NCBI GenBank assembly: GCA_023807065.1
Contig: JAJJLU010004608.1
Span: 1 to 11,219 of the forward strand
Direction of reading: 5' to 3'
DNA: 11,219 bases
From: Isotricha intestinalis
Taxonomy: Eukaryota > Ciliophora > Litostomatea > Vestibuliferida > Isotrichidae
Below the pieces are notes generated by a model. The model saw only the letters and a program-made list of their open reading frames with translations. It was not told the origin of the DNA and did no database searches. Of the stretch, positions 1 through 8,318 are shown in pieces; position 1 is the stretch's first letter, and each line of letters starts with the position of its first letter. The position numbers and the translations under genes were made by a program.

Positions 1-267
1 CATCAATTTATTATAAATATTATAGGACCTAAAACAATTTATGCTATTAATAAATGTTTAGATGGTTTATTTTTATGTTCTATTATTGATGAAAAAGGAA
101 ATCATTGTCTTGTGAAATATAAATATGAAGAACAAAATTTAAAGAAAATTGTTGAAAAGGAAAAAGCACATAATAGTAGTATTTATTCATGTATTGAATT
201 AAATGATGGAACAATTGCTTCTGGAGGATTTGGAGATGAGTATTCAATTAAATTATGGAGAAATTAA
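1..267 (+). CDS. WD40-repeat protein, C-terminal fragment (5' end outside window)
   Basis: The frame is open from the first base to a TAA stop at 265-267, giving 88 residues of C-terminus. The fragment looks like the last WD40 blade(s) of a beta-propeller: a strand pattern around 'IYAINKCLDGLFLCSI', then 'HNSSIYSCIELNDGTIASGG' followed by 'SIKLWRN' at the very end. The His after 'EKA', the 'G-x-IASGG' turn and the terminal 'IKLW' are the usual WD-repeat landmarks. WD40 propellers are protein-interaction platforms, so the specific role cannot be told from this piece. No intron is visible in the fragment. It converges on the minus-strand ankyrin-bromodomain gene, with 143 bp of A/T-rich sequence between the two stops. 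Family confidence is good; identity is unknown. Confidence 0.8.
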   Translation, partial: HQFIINIIGPKTIYAINKCLDGLFLCSIIDEKGNHCLVKYKYEEQNLKKIVEKEKAHNSSIYSCIELNDGTIASGGFGDEYSIKLWRN

Positions 268-410
268 CAATTTCCAATATTTTTATTTGTTCTTTTTATT
301 GTCTAAAAAAAATAAGAATATAAAACAAATATATAAAATATACAATAAATTTTTAAAACTTTAAAAAAATCCATTTGAAAATCTCAATAAAAAAACATAT
401 AAAAACTAAA

Positions 411-1649
411 TTAAAGAAATTTATCCATTCCAAGTTGATTATACAATTTTTTATACTCTTTTTTAACATTAGTACACATATATCCAACAGGGCTTTTTTC
501 TCCATTATATTTATAGCAATTATTAAAAGTTAAATCGATATCATCAACAAATTCTTTAAAATTAGTATAAACAAAGCCAGTTAATTTTTTTTTAATAGTA
601 GAAAAATCCATTGGTTCTTTTATTATAGAAAAATAATCTGGAATTCCTAATTCAACAGGATCAACAGGTTTATGAAATAATTCTGCATCTTTTGTTTTCC
701 ATAATGAATTCATTAATTTTTTTGCTTGTTTTTCCCAACAATCAAAATATAATAAATCTTGATTTGCTTCAGCTGAAATTTTTTTTCTTTCTTCTTCTTT
801 ATTTAATAAATTAAATATTTTATTATGCTCATTTTTAAATTTATCTAATTGCTCTTCATTTAATGGTATTTTCTTTCCTTCTTGTGTTATTTGAACTAAA
901 ACATATTTTTTAGGTTTTTGAATTTCTTCTATTGATAATTCATGTTTAGTTTCTTTTAAATTATTTTCTCTTTCTTTATTTTTAGAAATTTTTTTAGATT
1001 TCTTTTCTTTTTCACTTTTACTTTTAACAGCACCATGTTTTAATAATAATTCACAAATTCTTTGACCGCCATATCTTTCAGCAAAAATATAAGGAGTCAT
1101 TTTTTTTTTATCAATTTGATTAATATTTGCTCCTTTTTCAATTAATAATTCAACAACTTCAACTCTTCCTTCTCTAATAGCATAAAAAATACAATTTTGA
1201 CCATAATTATCTTCAATATTTATATTTGCTCCTTTTTCTATCATTAAATTTATTGTATCAATTCTACCATCTCTTACTGCATAATATATTGGATTTTGAC
1301 CATAAGTATCTATTTCATTTGGATCTAATTTACATTCATCTATTAAATATTCACAACATAAATTTTTCCCATCTCTACATGTATAATATAAACATGTTTG
1401 CTCAAATTTATCTTTTTCATTTGGATCTAATCCTAATGATTTTAAATATTTAAAAACTTCCAAAGCGTCTTTATCTTCTTTAATTATTGCTGCGTAAAAA
1501 AATGCGTTTTGGTTATTTGATATATCTTTTATTAATTTTATATCTAAATTATTCTTAGATATGTTTTCTTTAATTGAAGAAAGATCACCTTCTTGAATTA
1601 ATTTTAATATCATTTTCGATAATGTCGAATCAATTTGAGAACCTTCCAT
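411..1649 (-). CDS. Ankyrin-repeat and bromodomain protein (BDP1-like architecture)
   Basis: An intact, intronless gene of 412 residues, from ATG at 1649 to TAA at 411-413. Residues about 45-210 form some five ankyrin repeats, seen as recurring 'YGQNxIxYAxRxGRxxxxxxLIEKGANIN' units. Residues 211-300 are a Lys/Glu-rich, probably helical linker. Residues about 305-405 are a bromodomain: the ZA-loop shelf appears as 'LFHKPVDPVELGIPDYF', followed by 'IIKEPMDFSTIKKKL', and the B-C loop as 'NNCYKYNG'. Asn382 is in the position of the acetyl-lysine-binding Asn. The canonical WPF shelf is altered, with 'ELF' in that place. Bromodomains read acetylated histones, so a nuclear chromatin role is likely, with the ankyrin part binding a partner. 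Ankyrin plus bromodomain in one chain is known in apicomplexan BDP1, which supports an alveolate host. Orthology to BDP1 is inference from architecture only. Confidence 0.9.
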   Translation of the reverse strand: MEGSQIDSTLSKMILKLIQEGDLSSIKENISKNNLDIKLIKDISNNQNAFFYAAIIKEDKDALEVFKYLKSLGLDPNEKDKFEQTCLYYTCRDGKNLCCEYLIDECKLDPNEIDTYGQNPIYYAVRDGRIDTINLMIEKGANINIEDNYGQNCIFYAIREGRVEVVELLIEKGANINQIDKKKMTPYIFAERYGGQRICELLLKHGAVKSKSEKEKKSKKISKNKERENNLKETKHELSIEEIQKPKKYVLVQITQEGKKIPLNEEQLDKFKNEHNKIFNLLNKEEERKKISAEANQDLLYFDCWEKQAKKLMNSLWKTKDAELFHKPVDPVELGIPDYFSIIKEPMDFSTIKKKLTGFVYTNFKEFVDDIDLTFNNCYKYNGEKSPVGYMCTNVKKEYKKLYNQLGMDKFL

Positions 1650-2321
1650 ATAAATAAATATATTTTTATTATTTTTACTATTTTTTTAATTATTATTACT
1701 ATATTTTTGTTAATTATTTATATTTCCCTCCAAAACATTAAATATTATTATAAATAAAAAATAAAAAAAATTTAAATAACAAAATATTAAAAATATTCTC
1801 AAATGATTTTCACACAAACAAATAAATCTTTTGAAAAATATAAAAATTTAAAATTGAAAATCTTCAAAGAAAAGAAATCCTCTAATTAAATTCTCTTCTA
1901 TTAAATCTCTTCTTCTGATGTTTTATTTTTTTGAAAAAAAATCATTATTTATTCAAATGAATATTTTTTATATTATTCCTTAATTAATTTATGAATCATA
2001 AATTTTAAAGATTAATGACTAAGAATACGAAATAATGACAAAGGATTTTAAAAAAATTTTTTTTATTTTTTTATTAATTTTTTAAACGTTTATTGTCTTA
2101 TATTAAATTACAAATAATTACATAGTTTTTTTATGAAGGGAAATAAAATTTCATTATATAAAAAAATTGATTTTTATAATATTTCCCTTATCAAACTTAA
2201 AATTCAAATAAATGTAATTGATAAAAATATATATACAAATATAATAAAACCAATAAGGTTTTTCCGGAAATTTTTAAAAACAAACTCTATGTTTTTCAAC
2301 AAGTCCCCTTACTTTATTCAT
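1650..2321. other. Intergenic spacer, 672 bp, no gene seen
   Basis: This A/T-dominated stretch lies between the start of the ankyrin-bromodomain gene and the stop of the zinc-finger gene, both on the - strand. It should hold the promoter and 5' UTR of the former and the 3' UTR of the latter. A 67-codon + strand frame at 2133-2336 overlaps the zinc-finger 3' end, is dominated by Ile, Lys, Asn and Phe, shows no domain, and is not called as a gene. No tRNA or other structured RNA was recognised. Confidence 0.6.
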
Positions 2322-3281
2322 TCAAAAATTGTTTAAAATATTTAAACAATCTACAAATGAATCACAAAAATTAATATTAAGTTTGATTATTGTCTCATTT
2401 ATATATAAAAAATATATAAAATGTAAAATGAAATCTTTTTGAAGAAAACTTATCTCATTGAAATAGTTATGATTTTCATCATTATTAAATATAAAGTTTA
2501 AATGTTCTTCTAAATGAAAAAAAAATTTATTAACATCACTTAATTCTAAATTACAATGTGGAAAAAAACATTTAAAATTATCTTTTTTAAAATGAATATT
2601 ATAATGTTTTTTCAATGTATTAGATCTTGAAAAAAAAGAATCACAAATATTACATTTAAAATTTTTAATTTTATTATGAGTTTTCATATGAGCATTTAAA
2701 TGTCCTTTAGCTTTAAAAGCAGAATTACAATTTGGATAATTACATTTAAAAGGTTTTTCTCCAGTATGAATTCTATAATGTGTTTTTAAATTACCTTTTT
2801 CATTAAAACTTTTATTACAATTTGGAAAATTACATTTATAAGGTTTTTCCCCAGTATGAATTCTCAAATGAATTTTAAATCTTTCTAAATTAATATATTT
2901 TTTATTACAATTATCATAAGGACAAATATATTCTTTTAAATTTGAATGATATTCTTCAATATGATAATTTAATTTTCCTTTGCTTATAAATGTTTTATTA
3001 CAATTTGCATAATTACATTTAAATGGTCTTTCTCCTGTATGTGTTCTGATATGAACTCTTAAATTTCCTCTTTCTTTAAATATTTTACCACATTTAAATG
3101 GACATTTATACATTTTTTTATTTGTTTCTTTTTCTATTACTAATAATTTATTTTCTTCTTCTTCTAAATATTTTTGAGTTATAATTATAAAGTGGTTTTT
3201 GTTGTTTAAAGAATTTGTTATTTGGGAATTTTTATTATTTGGGGATTTAAATTCAAAATTCGAACTCTCTCTCGATTCCAT
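2322..3281 (-). CDS. C2H2 zinc-finger protein with seven fingers, putative transcription factor
   Basis: An intact, intronless gene of 319 residues; ATG at 3281, TGA at 2322-2324. The N-terminal 55 residues are polar and low in complexity. Seven C2H2 fingers follow, with zinc ligands at C60/C64/H77/H81, C89/C94/H107/H112, C120/C125/H138/H142, C150/C155/H168/H172, C180/C185/H198/H202, C210/C213/H226/H230 and C238/C243/H256/H260. Five fingers use Cx4C spacing, finger 1 uses Cx3C and finger 6 Cx2C. TGE(R/K)P linkers join fingers 1-2, 3-4 and 4-5, as expected for tandem DNA-binding fingers. Residues 275-319 are rich in Phe, Ile, Tyr and Leu and look like a small folded or interaction tail. The Cx4C majority recalls TFIIIA, MTF-1 or Gli fingers, but nothing fixes a named factor. 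A nuclear DNA- or RNA-binding role is likely. It shares a 242-bp divergent spacer with the EF-hand gene. Confidence 0.92.
   Translation of the reverse strand: MESRESSNFEFKSPNNKNSQITNSLNNKNHFIIITQKYLEEEENKLLVIEKETNKKMYKCPFKCGKIFKERGNLRVHIRTHTGERPFKCNYANCNKTFISKGKLNYHIEEYHSNLKEYICPYDNCNKKYINLERFKIHLRIHTGEKPYKCNFPNCNKSFNEKGNLKTHYRIHTGEKPFKCNYPNCNSAFKAKGHLNAHMKTHNKIKNFKCNICDSFFSRSNTLKKHYNIHFKKDNFKCFFPHCNLELSDVNKFFFHLEEHLNFIFNNDENHNYFNEISFLQKDFILHFIYFLYINETIIKLNINFCDSFVDCLNILNNF
2328..2350. repeat. Inverted repeat, 10-bp arms with a 3-bp centre
   Basis: ATTGTTTAAA (2328-2337) and its exact reverse complement TTTAAACAAT (2341-2350) flank ATA. The repeat lies inside the last codons of the zinc-finger gene, just before its TGA. 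It may be a chance product of an A/T-rich Leu/Asn/Ile coding stretch, or it may fold at the mRNA 3' end. No function can be assigned. Confidence 0.5.
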
Positions 3282-3523
3282 TGTTAATTTTTTTTAATAT
3301 TAATTTTTTCTGAATTTTTTTATTCTTAAGTAATTATTATATTTTCATAAACAGTAAGATTTAATAATTTTGCTTAATTTTTTTCTTAATTAATCATTAA
3401 AACATTAATTTTTAGTTATAAAGTTTTTTATATTTTTGATAAATTCTATATTTATTAAGATGGAGACTATATATTTAAATATTCTTTTGTTTTTATTTAT
3501 TTTTTAATTAATAAATTTTTTTA
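3282..3523. promoter_or_regulatory. Divergent promoter region between zinc-finger and EF-hand genes
   Basis: This 242-bp spacer separates two genes that start away from each other, so both promoters and 5' UTRs must lie in it, unless hidden upstream non-coding exons exist. It is composed of T- and A-runs, such as TTAATTAATCATTAAAACATTAAT around 3388-3411. I see no recognisable TATA box that stands out from the base composition. Its position is the evidence; no individual site is called. Confidence 0.5.
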
Positions 3524-4525
3524 ATGGGACAAAAAGCTTCTTGTGGATTATTAAAAGGAAAAAATGTTACTTTTATTAATAAGGAATATCATACAACTGA
3601 AAAATTAAAAGATATAATGTATATATTTTTTTTAGATGAAATAGATGTTGAGAAGATTTTAAAATTTTTCAATAGTTTGGATAAAGAAAATAAAGGTTAT
3701 ATCACATTAAATCATATATATAATTTGATAAAAGAATCTCCTTTAAAAAGTGATATGTGTCCTTATATTGAACATTTTTTTAATATTATTGATAAAAAAT
3801 TTCATAATAAAATTACTTTTGAAGAATTTTTGCCATATTTAATTTCTTATTGTATATGTTCAACTTATCAATTAATTGAATTTATTTTTGGATTAATTGA
3901 TAATGATCATGATAAATATATTTCTTTACTTCAAATTGAGCAATTATTTCAAACTAAAAAAAATAATGAAGAAATATTTTTTATTAATCATCAAAAAAGA
4001 TTAGGAGAATATTATATGAAAAGCATAATAAGAAGTGATAGATTAGGAATTGAAGATTTTGTGAAATTATGTAATGATTTACCTTTTATTTATTATCCAG
4101 CTGTAAAATTACAAAAAAAATTAAGAAAATATTATATAAGTAAATCATTTTGGAATAATTTAGAACAAAAAATTAAAAAGAAATATATTGATAATATCAC
4201 AAATAAAGTAGATTTAAAATTACAAGTTAACATTGATGATATTAGAAATAAAGTTATTGAAGAAAGAATTAAACAATTTAAAAAAAGATGGGAAACTGAA
4301 AAGAAAGATAAATTAAATAGAGAAATTTATAAAGAAAAAATTAGATTACAAGAACCAAGAAGGAATTCTGATACTGAAGTTTTTAGAGAAAAATTTAAAA
4401 AGAAACCTCTTGAAGAAGATGCAAAATCTATCAAGAATGTTGAAATCAATATAAAAATTAAAGATATTTTTCCAATAAATAATAATCATAATAATGATGA
4501 AGAAGAAAAAAAATCAGAAATTTAA
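3524..4525 (+). CDS. EF-hand-like protein with N-terminal acylation motif and coiled-coil tail
   Basis: An intact, intronless gene of 333 residues from ATG 3524 to TAA 4523-4525. The N-terminus MGQKASC fits an N-myristoylation signal (Gly2, small residue at 6) with Cys7 as a possible palmitoylation site, so membrane attachment is likely. Residues 40-185 look like a calmodulin-superfamily helical domain with three loop-like segments: D53-H64, D90-E101 and D126-Q137. Only the third (D126, D128, D130) has a good set of Ca2+ ligands, and its position 12 is Gln rather than Glu. The first two lack most ligands, so Ca2+ binding may be weak or restricted. Residues 195-300 are highly charged and probably helical or coiled-coil, and the end is Asn/Glu/Lys-rich. 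It may be a calcium or membrane scaffold like calcineurin B or CIB relatives, but no specific family can be named. Confidence 0.8.
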   Translation: MGQKASCGLLKGKNVTFINKEYHTTEKLKDIMYIFFLDEIDVEKILKFFNSLDKENKGYITLNHIYNLIKESPLKSDMCPYIEHFFNIIDKKFHNKITFEEFLPYLISYCICSTYQLIEFIFGLIDNDHDKYISLLQIEQLFQTKKNNEEIFFINHQKRLGEYYMKSIIRSDRLGIEDFVKLCNDLPFIYYPAVKLQKKLRKYYISKSFWNNLEQKIKKKYIDNITNKVDLKLQVNIDDIRNKVIEERIKQFKKRWETEKKDKLNREIYKEKIRLQEPRRNSDTEVFREKFKKKPLEEDAKSIKNVEINIKIKDIFPINNNHNNDEEEKKSEI

Positions 4526-5190
4526 AATCGAATAATTTTTTTATTAGATTTAATTTATTATATATTATATATAATTAAATCTTATCCTTTTAATCATTTT
4601 TTTAATTATCATGACAAAATTATGTTATTTAAATATCTTACTTTTTATTATTTCTTTAGAACTTTATAAAAGTAATTTTATTATTTATAAGAATATTTCC
4701 TTCAATATCATTTTTCTTTTTTTTTAATTTTCCCTTAAAAATTTAAAACTCCTATAATTCTTTTTTATTAATATATACAAAAATATTGTTTTATAATCAG
4801 ATTTAGGAATTTCCATTAATAATCCAAATTAAATGAACTTTAGGTTTATTAAAAATTTATTTGTATTGAATAATTAAATAAATTATGATTTTATAAGCAT
4901 TCATAAGTAAATAAAATATTTCAAAATATCCTTTAAATACTTTTAAAATGGTTTTCATTCAATTATAAACATTAAATTTTCAAAAAATTTTTTCTATCTT
5001 TTTTTAAATTTTTTTATCATCATTGTTTTATTTTGATTTGTATTCTTCTTTTTCTATTTTTGAAAAGAGTAATTGATATTAAAAAAAATGAAGTAAATGA
5101 CAAAATAACTTAAAAAAAATTTTAATCTTTTATATCAATATAAAAAAATATTAAAAAAAAATATATATAAAATACGGGGTAATAAAAAAA
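4526..5190. other. Intergenic spacer, 665 bp, no gene seen
   Basis: The spacer lies between two + strand genes: the 3' flank of the EF-hand gene and the promoter side of the MFS gene. It consists of A- and T-runs with frequent stops in every frame. The one structured element noticed is the imperfect inverted repeat at 4547-4581. No tRNA or other RNA gene was recognised. Confidence 0.6.
4547..4581. repeat. Imperfect inverted repeat just after the EF-hand gene
   Basis: GATTTAATT (4547-4555) is repeated exactly in reverse complement as AATTAAATC (4573-4581), with an A/T-only, partly self-complementary 17-nt centre. It begins 21 nt after the TAA stop, so in RNA it could form a 3' UTR hairpin. 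It is made of A and T almost throughout, so chance formation is quite possible. Confidence 0.4.
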
Positions 5191-6806
5191 ATGAAAAAAG
5201 AAATATTTTTGCTTTTATTTTTAAATGCATTGCAAGCAACAGGATTTTCATTAGGTACACCATTATTCCCATTAATAGCAAGAAAATTAGATGTTTCAGA
5301 AACAAATATAGGAATAATATTTTCTTCTTTTTCTATAGCAAATATATTAATTATTCCATGTCTTCCAACATTACTTCATTATTTAGATAAAAGATTTTTA
5401 TTTTGGTTTTCACTTTTAATAGAAGTAAAATTATTTATATAAATATAAATTAATTTTAGGCATTAGCTTCATTTATTTATGGAACATTAGAATTTATAAA
5501 AACACAAAAAACTTTAATTTATTTATCTTTTTCATTAAGGTTTATGCAAGGAATTGGAGCTGGAATTTCAGGAGTAATTATATATAGTTTAGCTGTTAAT
5601 TATAGTAAAAAAAATGAAATAAATAAAAATGTTGGATATATTGAAATTGGTTATGCAATTGGATATGCAGTTGGTCCTATTTTTGGTACATTTATGAAAA
5701 GTTATTTTGGTTATCAAAGTCCTTTTTATTTATTAGGTTTTATCAAATTAATTGCAATTGCTTCTGTTTCTCAATTTAAAATAACTAATGTTGAAAGTGA
5801 TGATACTAGTTTTTTTAAAATATTATTTAATTGGAAAATATTATTAACTTTCTTAGCTGTAATTATTGGATTAAATTCAGTAATTTTTTATGAACCTGTT
5901 TTAGGAAATCACTTATATGATATTTATAAAATATCAAATAGAATATATTCTATATTTTTAGATATTCAAGTAATAGCAAATTTTCTTTCTGTAAATATCA
6001 GTAATAAAATAATAAATAAATTAGGATGTAAATTATCAATATCATTAGGATTATTTATGACATTTATAGGAGTAAATTTATTAGGTCCAATCAATTATCT
6101 TCCAAAATCAGTATATTTTACAATATTAGGTTTAATTTTGTTAGGTCCTTGTGAAGTTATAATAAGTTTATCTTCAATGGAAGATTATATAAATACTATA
6201 ATAGATGATTTAAAATATAAAAGAGATGAAGCAAATGATATTGCAAGTTCAATTTATAGTCTTTCTACTAGTTTAGGTGATGCTGTTGGTCCTATTATAG
6301 GAGGTTTTTTCACTGAAAAAAATGGATTTGTTGATGCTTGTAAATATGTTTCTTTACAAAATTTATTTTGGTTTATAATTTTTACTTTTTCTTCATTTAA
6401 TGATATTAAATTACAATTATATAATAAATATATCAAAAATTCTGAGAAAGGAACAGAATTAATTGATATTAAAGAAGAAAATGATAATGATAATAATGAA
6501 GAAAATGAAGAATTTGAAGAAGAAGATAATGAAGATTTTGAAAATGAAGAAAATGAAGAAAATGAAGATGATAAAATTAAAGGAGGAAATAACAATGAAA
6601 AAAAATATGAAAATGATAATAATAATAATAATGATACTGAATTTGATGATAGGAAATTTACTATGGATGAGACAAGGAGATGTTCTTTCGAAAATTTAGA
6701 TGATAAAAATAATAATAATGGATTTAAGGAAGATAATAATAATAATAATAATGGAGATACAGAAATTGTTCTTGATGTTATTGAAGAAGAAGAAAAAGAA
6801 AAATAA
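5191..6806 (+). CDS. MFS transporter (SLC18B1/DHA1-like), two exons
   Basis: Exons 5191-5424 and 5460-6806 join in phase 0 into 526 residues, ending in TAA. The first ATG after an A-run was taken as start, and hydrophobic helix 1 begins right there. Residues 1-390 alternate hydrophobic helices consistent with the 12-helix major facilitator fold. A reduced motif A 'LDKRF' follows helix 2 (67-70). Motif B is 'RFMQGIGAG' at 105-113. Antiporter-type motif C is 'GYAVGPIFG' at 146-154, mirrored in the second half by 'GDAVGPIIGG' at 351-360. This layout resembles SLC18B1 and other drug/amine:H+ antiporters, so proton-coupled export or vesicular uptake of a small organic cation is plausible, but the substrate is unknown. 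Residues 400-526 form an acidic, Asn-rich, presumably cytosolic tail. Without removal of the intron, translation stops at 5440-5442. Confidence 0.88.
5425..5459 (+). other. Intron, 35 nt, in the MFS gene
   Basis: The intron begins GTAAAATTA and ends ATTAATTTTAG. Splicing joins 'SLLIE' to 'ALASFIYG' in phase 0 and restores one hydrophobic helix (transmembrane segment 3) and the rest of the transporter frame. The length is not a multiple of three, and an in-frame TAA lies inside it. Confidence 0.88.
6463..6803 (+). repeat. Low-complexity GAA/AAT/GAT repeats encoding the acidic Asn-rich MFS tail
   Basis: Runs of GAA, GAT and AAT triplets give Glu/Asp blocks and Asn homopolymers of five to seven residues, for example AAT runs near 6617-6631 and 6735-6752. 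Such trinucleotide tracts typically vary in length by replication slippage. Frames on both strands here are by-products of the repeats and not separate genes. Confidence 0.8.
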
Positions 6807-7861
6807 TTTAAAAGTTTTTTTTTTGGGTAGTTCTTATATTGTTCTTTAATTTATTTAAGTTTGTCAAATAATTTTTTAATTTAAGTTAATATTATTTTTT
6901 ATTAATTAAAAATCAAATTACAAATTAGAAAAGAATTTTATTAAAAATAATGCCAAATTAAATATTATTATTTTTTTAAATAAATGAATAATGATTTTAT
7001 CTTTTATTTAATAAAGATTTACCCGAAATAAAAAAAATTTAAAGCTGAAAAATTGATTATCAAAAAATAATAAATTAAATTCGCCAAAAGAAAAAATTAT
7101 TCAAAAAGAATGAGAAAATAAATACAATGATATATAATTATATAAAGTTATAAAAATCACAGAATGTATAACTAGTACAAAGTAGATAAAAGACGACAAA
7201 AAAATGATAAATTTAGAAATTAAAAATACTTTTTATAAAATTATAGATTTTATATTTTTTATTATCTCAAAATTTTCTGATAAAAAGTTCTTCTTCTTCT
7301 TCTAAATGCATTATAACTAAGAAGCATAGAATCATAAAAGGAAAAAAGAAAATATTAAAGAAAAAAAAATTAAGTAAAAAAGGATAAATAATAAGATAAA
7401 AAAATCAGGGTGTTTAAAAGAAGAATCAGAATAAATATAAATTAATTTTCAAAAAAATAAAATTGTATCAATAAATAAAAAGTTAAATACGAAAAAGGAA
7501 AAAAATAATCTTTTGATTATAAATGCTATATTTTCATGTTGAATTACATAAAAAAAAACATAAAGTGTACCTGAATATTATTGATTATTTAGCAATGAAA
7601 ATATGAAAAATTGTTTTATGTATAGTCAAAGGAAAAGAAATCTTCAAAAATAAATCCTAAAATAACCCATTATATATGAGAGACCTTATTACAAATATAT
7701 TTAAGATTTTGGAGTAAAAGCTCAAAAAATTAAATGAGTTTTATTATTCACAATTTTCTAAGTTTATATTGATATTACCATATTAAATATTAAAAAAGCA
7801 AAAATTTAAGGTGTTTGAAATTATTGAATTTAATAAATAATAAATGTAAAATCTATTAAAA

Positions 7862-8062
7862 TTATTCTAGTTCTATAATTTCTTTGTATTTAGTATAAAG
7901 CTTATTTAATTTTGCTGGAATAAAAATATTGTCAAAAAAATAAAAAATAATCTTAAAATTAAAATAAATCTATTATATATTTAGTTTTTTAATTCTTTTT
8001 TCAAGAATGATATCAACAATTTCAATTTCTTCTTTTTATTCTTTTTTTTCTTGTGATTCTGG
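7862..8062 (-). pseudogene. Possible decayed coding remnant
   Basis: One minus-strand frame reads from 8062 down to a TAA at 7862-7864. It has two stretches of protein-like composition, one with 'KEEIEIVDIILEKRIKKLN' and one with 'IPAKLNKLYTKYKEIIELE', both ending at stops. One TAA interrupts the first stretch, and TAA-TAG separates it from the second. Glu, Asp, Lys and Ile balance resembles real genes here rather than the surrounding A/T filler. Alternatives are two small exons of an unrecognised intron-containing gene (each preceded by a TTCCAG acceptor-like site, but without a clear GT donor) or chance. No homology is recognised. Confidence 0.2.
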
Positions 8063-8080
8063 AAAAAAATATTGTTAAAA
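7915..8080. repeat. Pair of near-identical 22-23-bp direct repeats
   Basis: Copy 1 lies at 7915-7937 and copy 2 at 8059-8080. Both begin CTGGAA and contain AAAAATATTGT followed by (C/T)AAAA. They differ by one inserted T and one C/T change. On the minus strand each reads as a pyrimidine-rich tract ending in TTCCAG, which resembles a 3' splice site. However, the three introns supported in this window end in TTTAG. The copies may be a duplicated DNA motif or paired intron ends of a decayed gene. Confidence 0.6.
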
Positions 8081-8318
8081 TGAGAAAAATCAGATATAAT
8101 TATCTTTATTAATAATTATTATTTGGGTTTAATTTTGAGAAGGATTTATTGTTGATTAATAATACATAAAAATATTTTTTTTATGTTTCTTTTTTTAATC
8201 ATTTTATTGTATAAATTTTTTTTGAGCATTTATTCTTTGAATTATTTTTAAAATTAATTATAATTATTTTACTAATAAGTAAAAAACTTACATAAATAAA
8301 GTTTTATTTAATTTAAAA

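Larger units (their letters stand above)
6807..8318. other. Long intergenic region, 1512 bp, no intact gene
   Basis: No open frame of useful length or recognisable protein motif was found on either strand. The content is uneven. After a T-rich 3' flank, the block 7321-7500 is about 75% purine on the + strand (counted line by line). A (TTC)5-like run lies near 7289-7304. The segment 7862-8080 contains a 22-bp direct repeat and a possible minus-strand coding remnant. The final 200 bp should hold the kinase promoter. I found no tRNA, snRNA, rRNA or telomere-like repeat. Confidence 0.6.

Noticed and set aside
1226..1453. 75-codon + strand open frame opposite the ankyrin repeats
   Set aside because: It is the antisense shadow of the repeated ankyrin codons, rich in Leu/Ile/His/Tyr, with no independent support.
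2133..2336. 67-codon + strand open frame
   Set aside because: Composition is A/T filler (Ile, Lys, Asn, Phe), no domain is visible, and its end overlaps the well-supported zinc-finger gene on the other strand.
6254..6699. Overlapping frames on both strands across the MFS tail (Ser-rich on -, Lys/Met-rich on +)
   Set aside because: Both are products of GAA/GAT/AAT triplet repeats in the real reading frame of the transporter.
7702..7730. Minus-strand GCTTTTACT hairpin-like segment resembling U5 snRNA loop I (GCCTTTTACT)
   Set aside because: Only seven to nine bases agree, the flanking stem is weak and bulged, and no convincing Sm site or U5 stem was found at the expected spacing.
6807..8318. 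Search for tRNA, snRNA, rRNA, telomeric repeats or transposon genes
   Set aside because: No T-loop-like GTTCNAN motif with matching stems, no U2/U6 core motifs, no C4A2/C4A4-type repeats and no transposase-like frame were seen.
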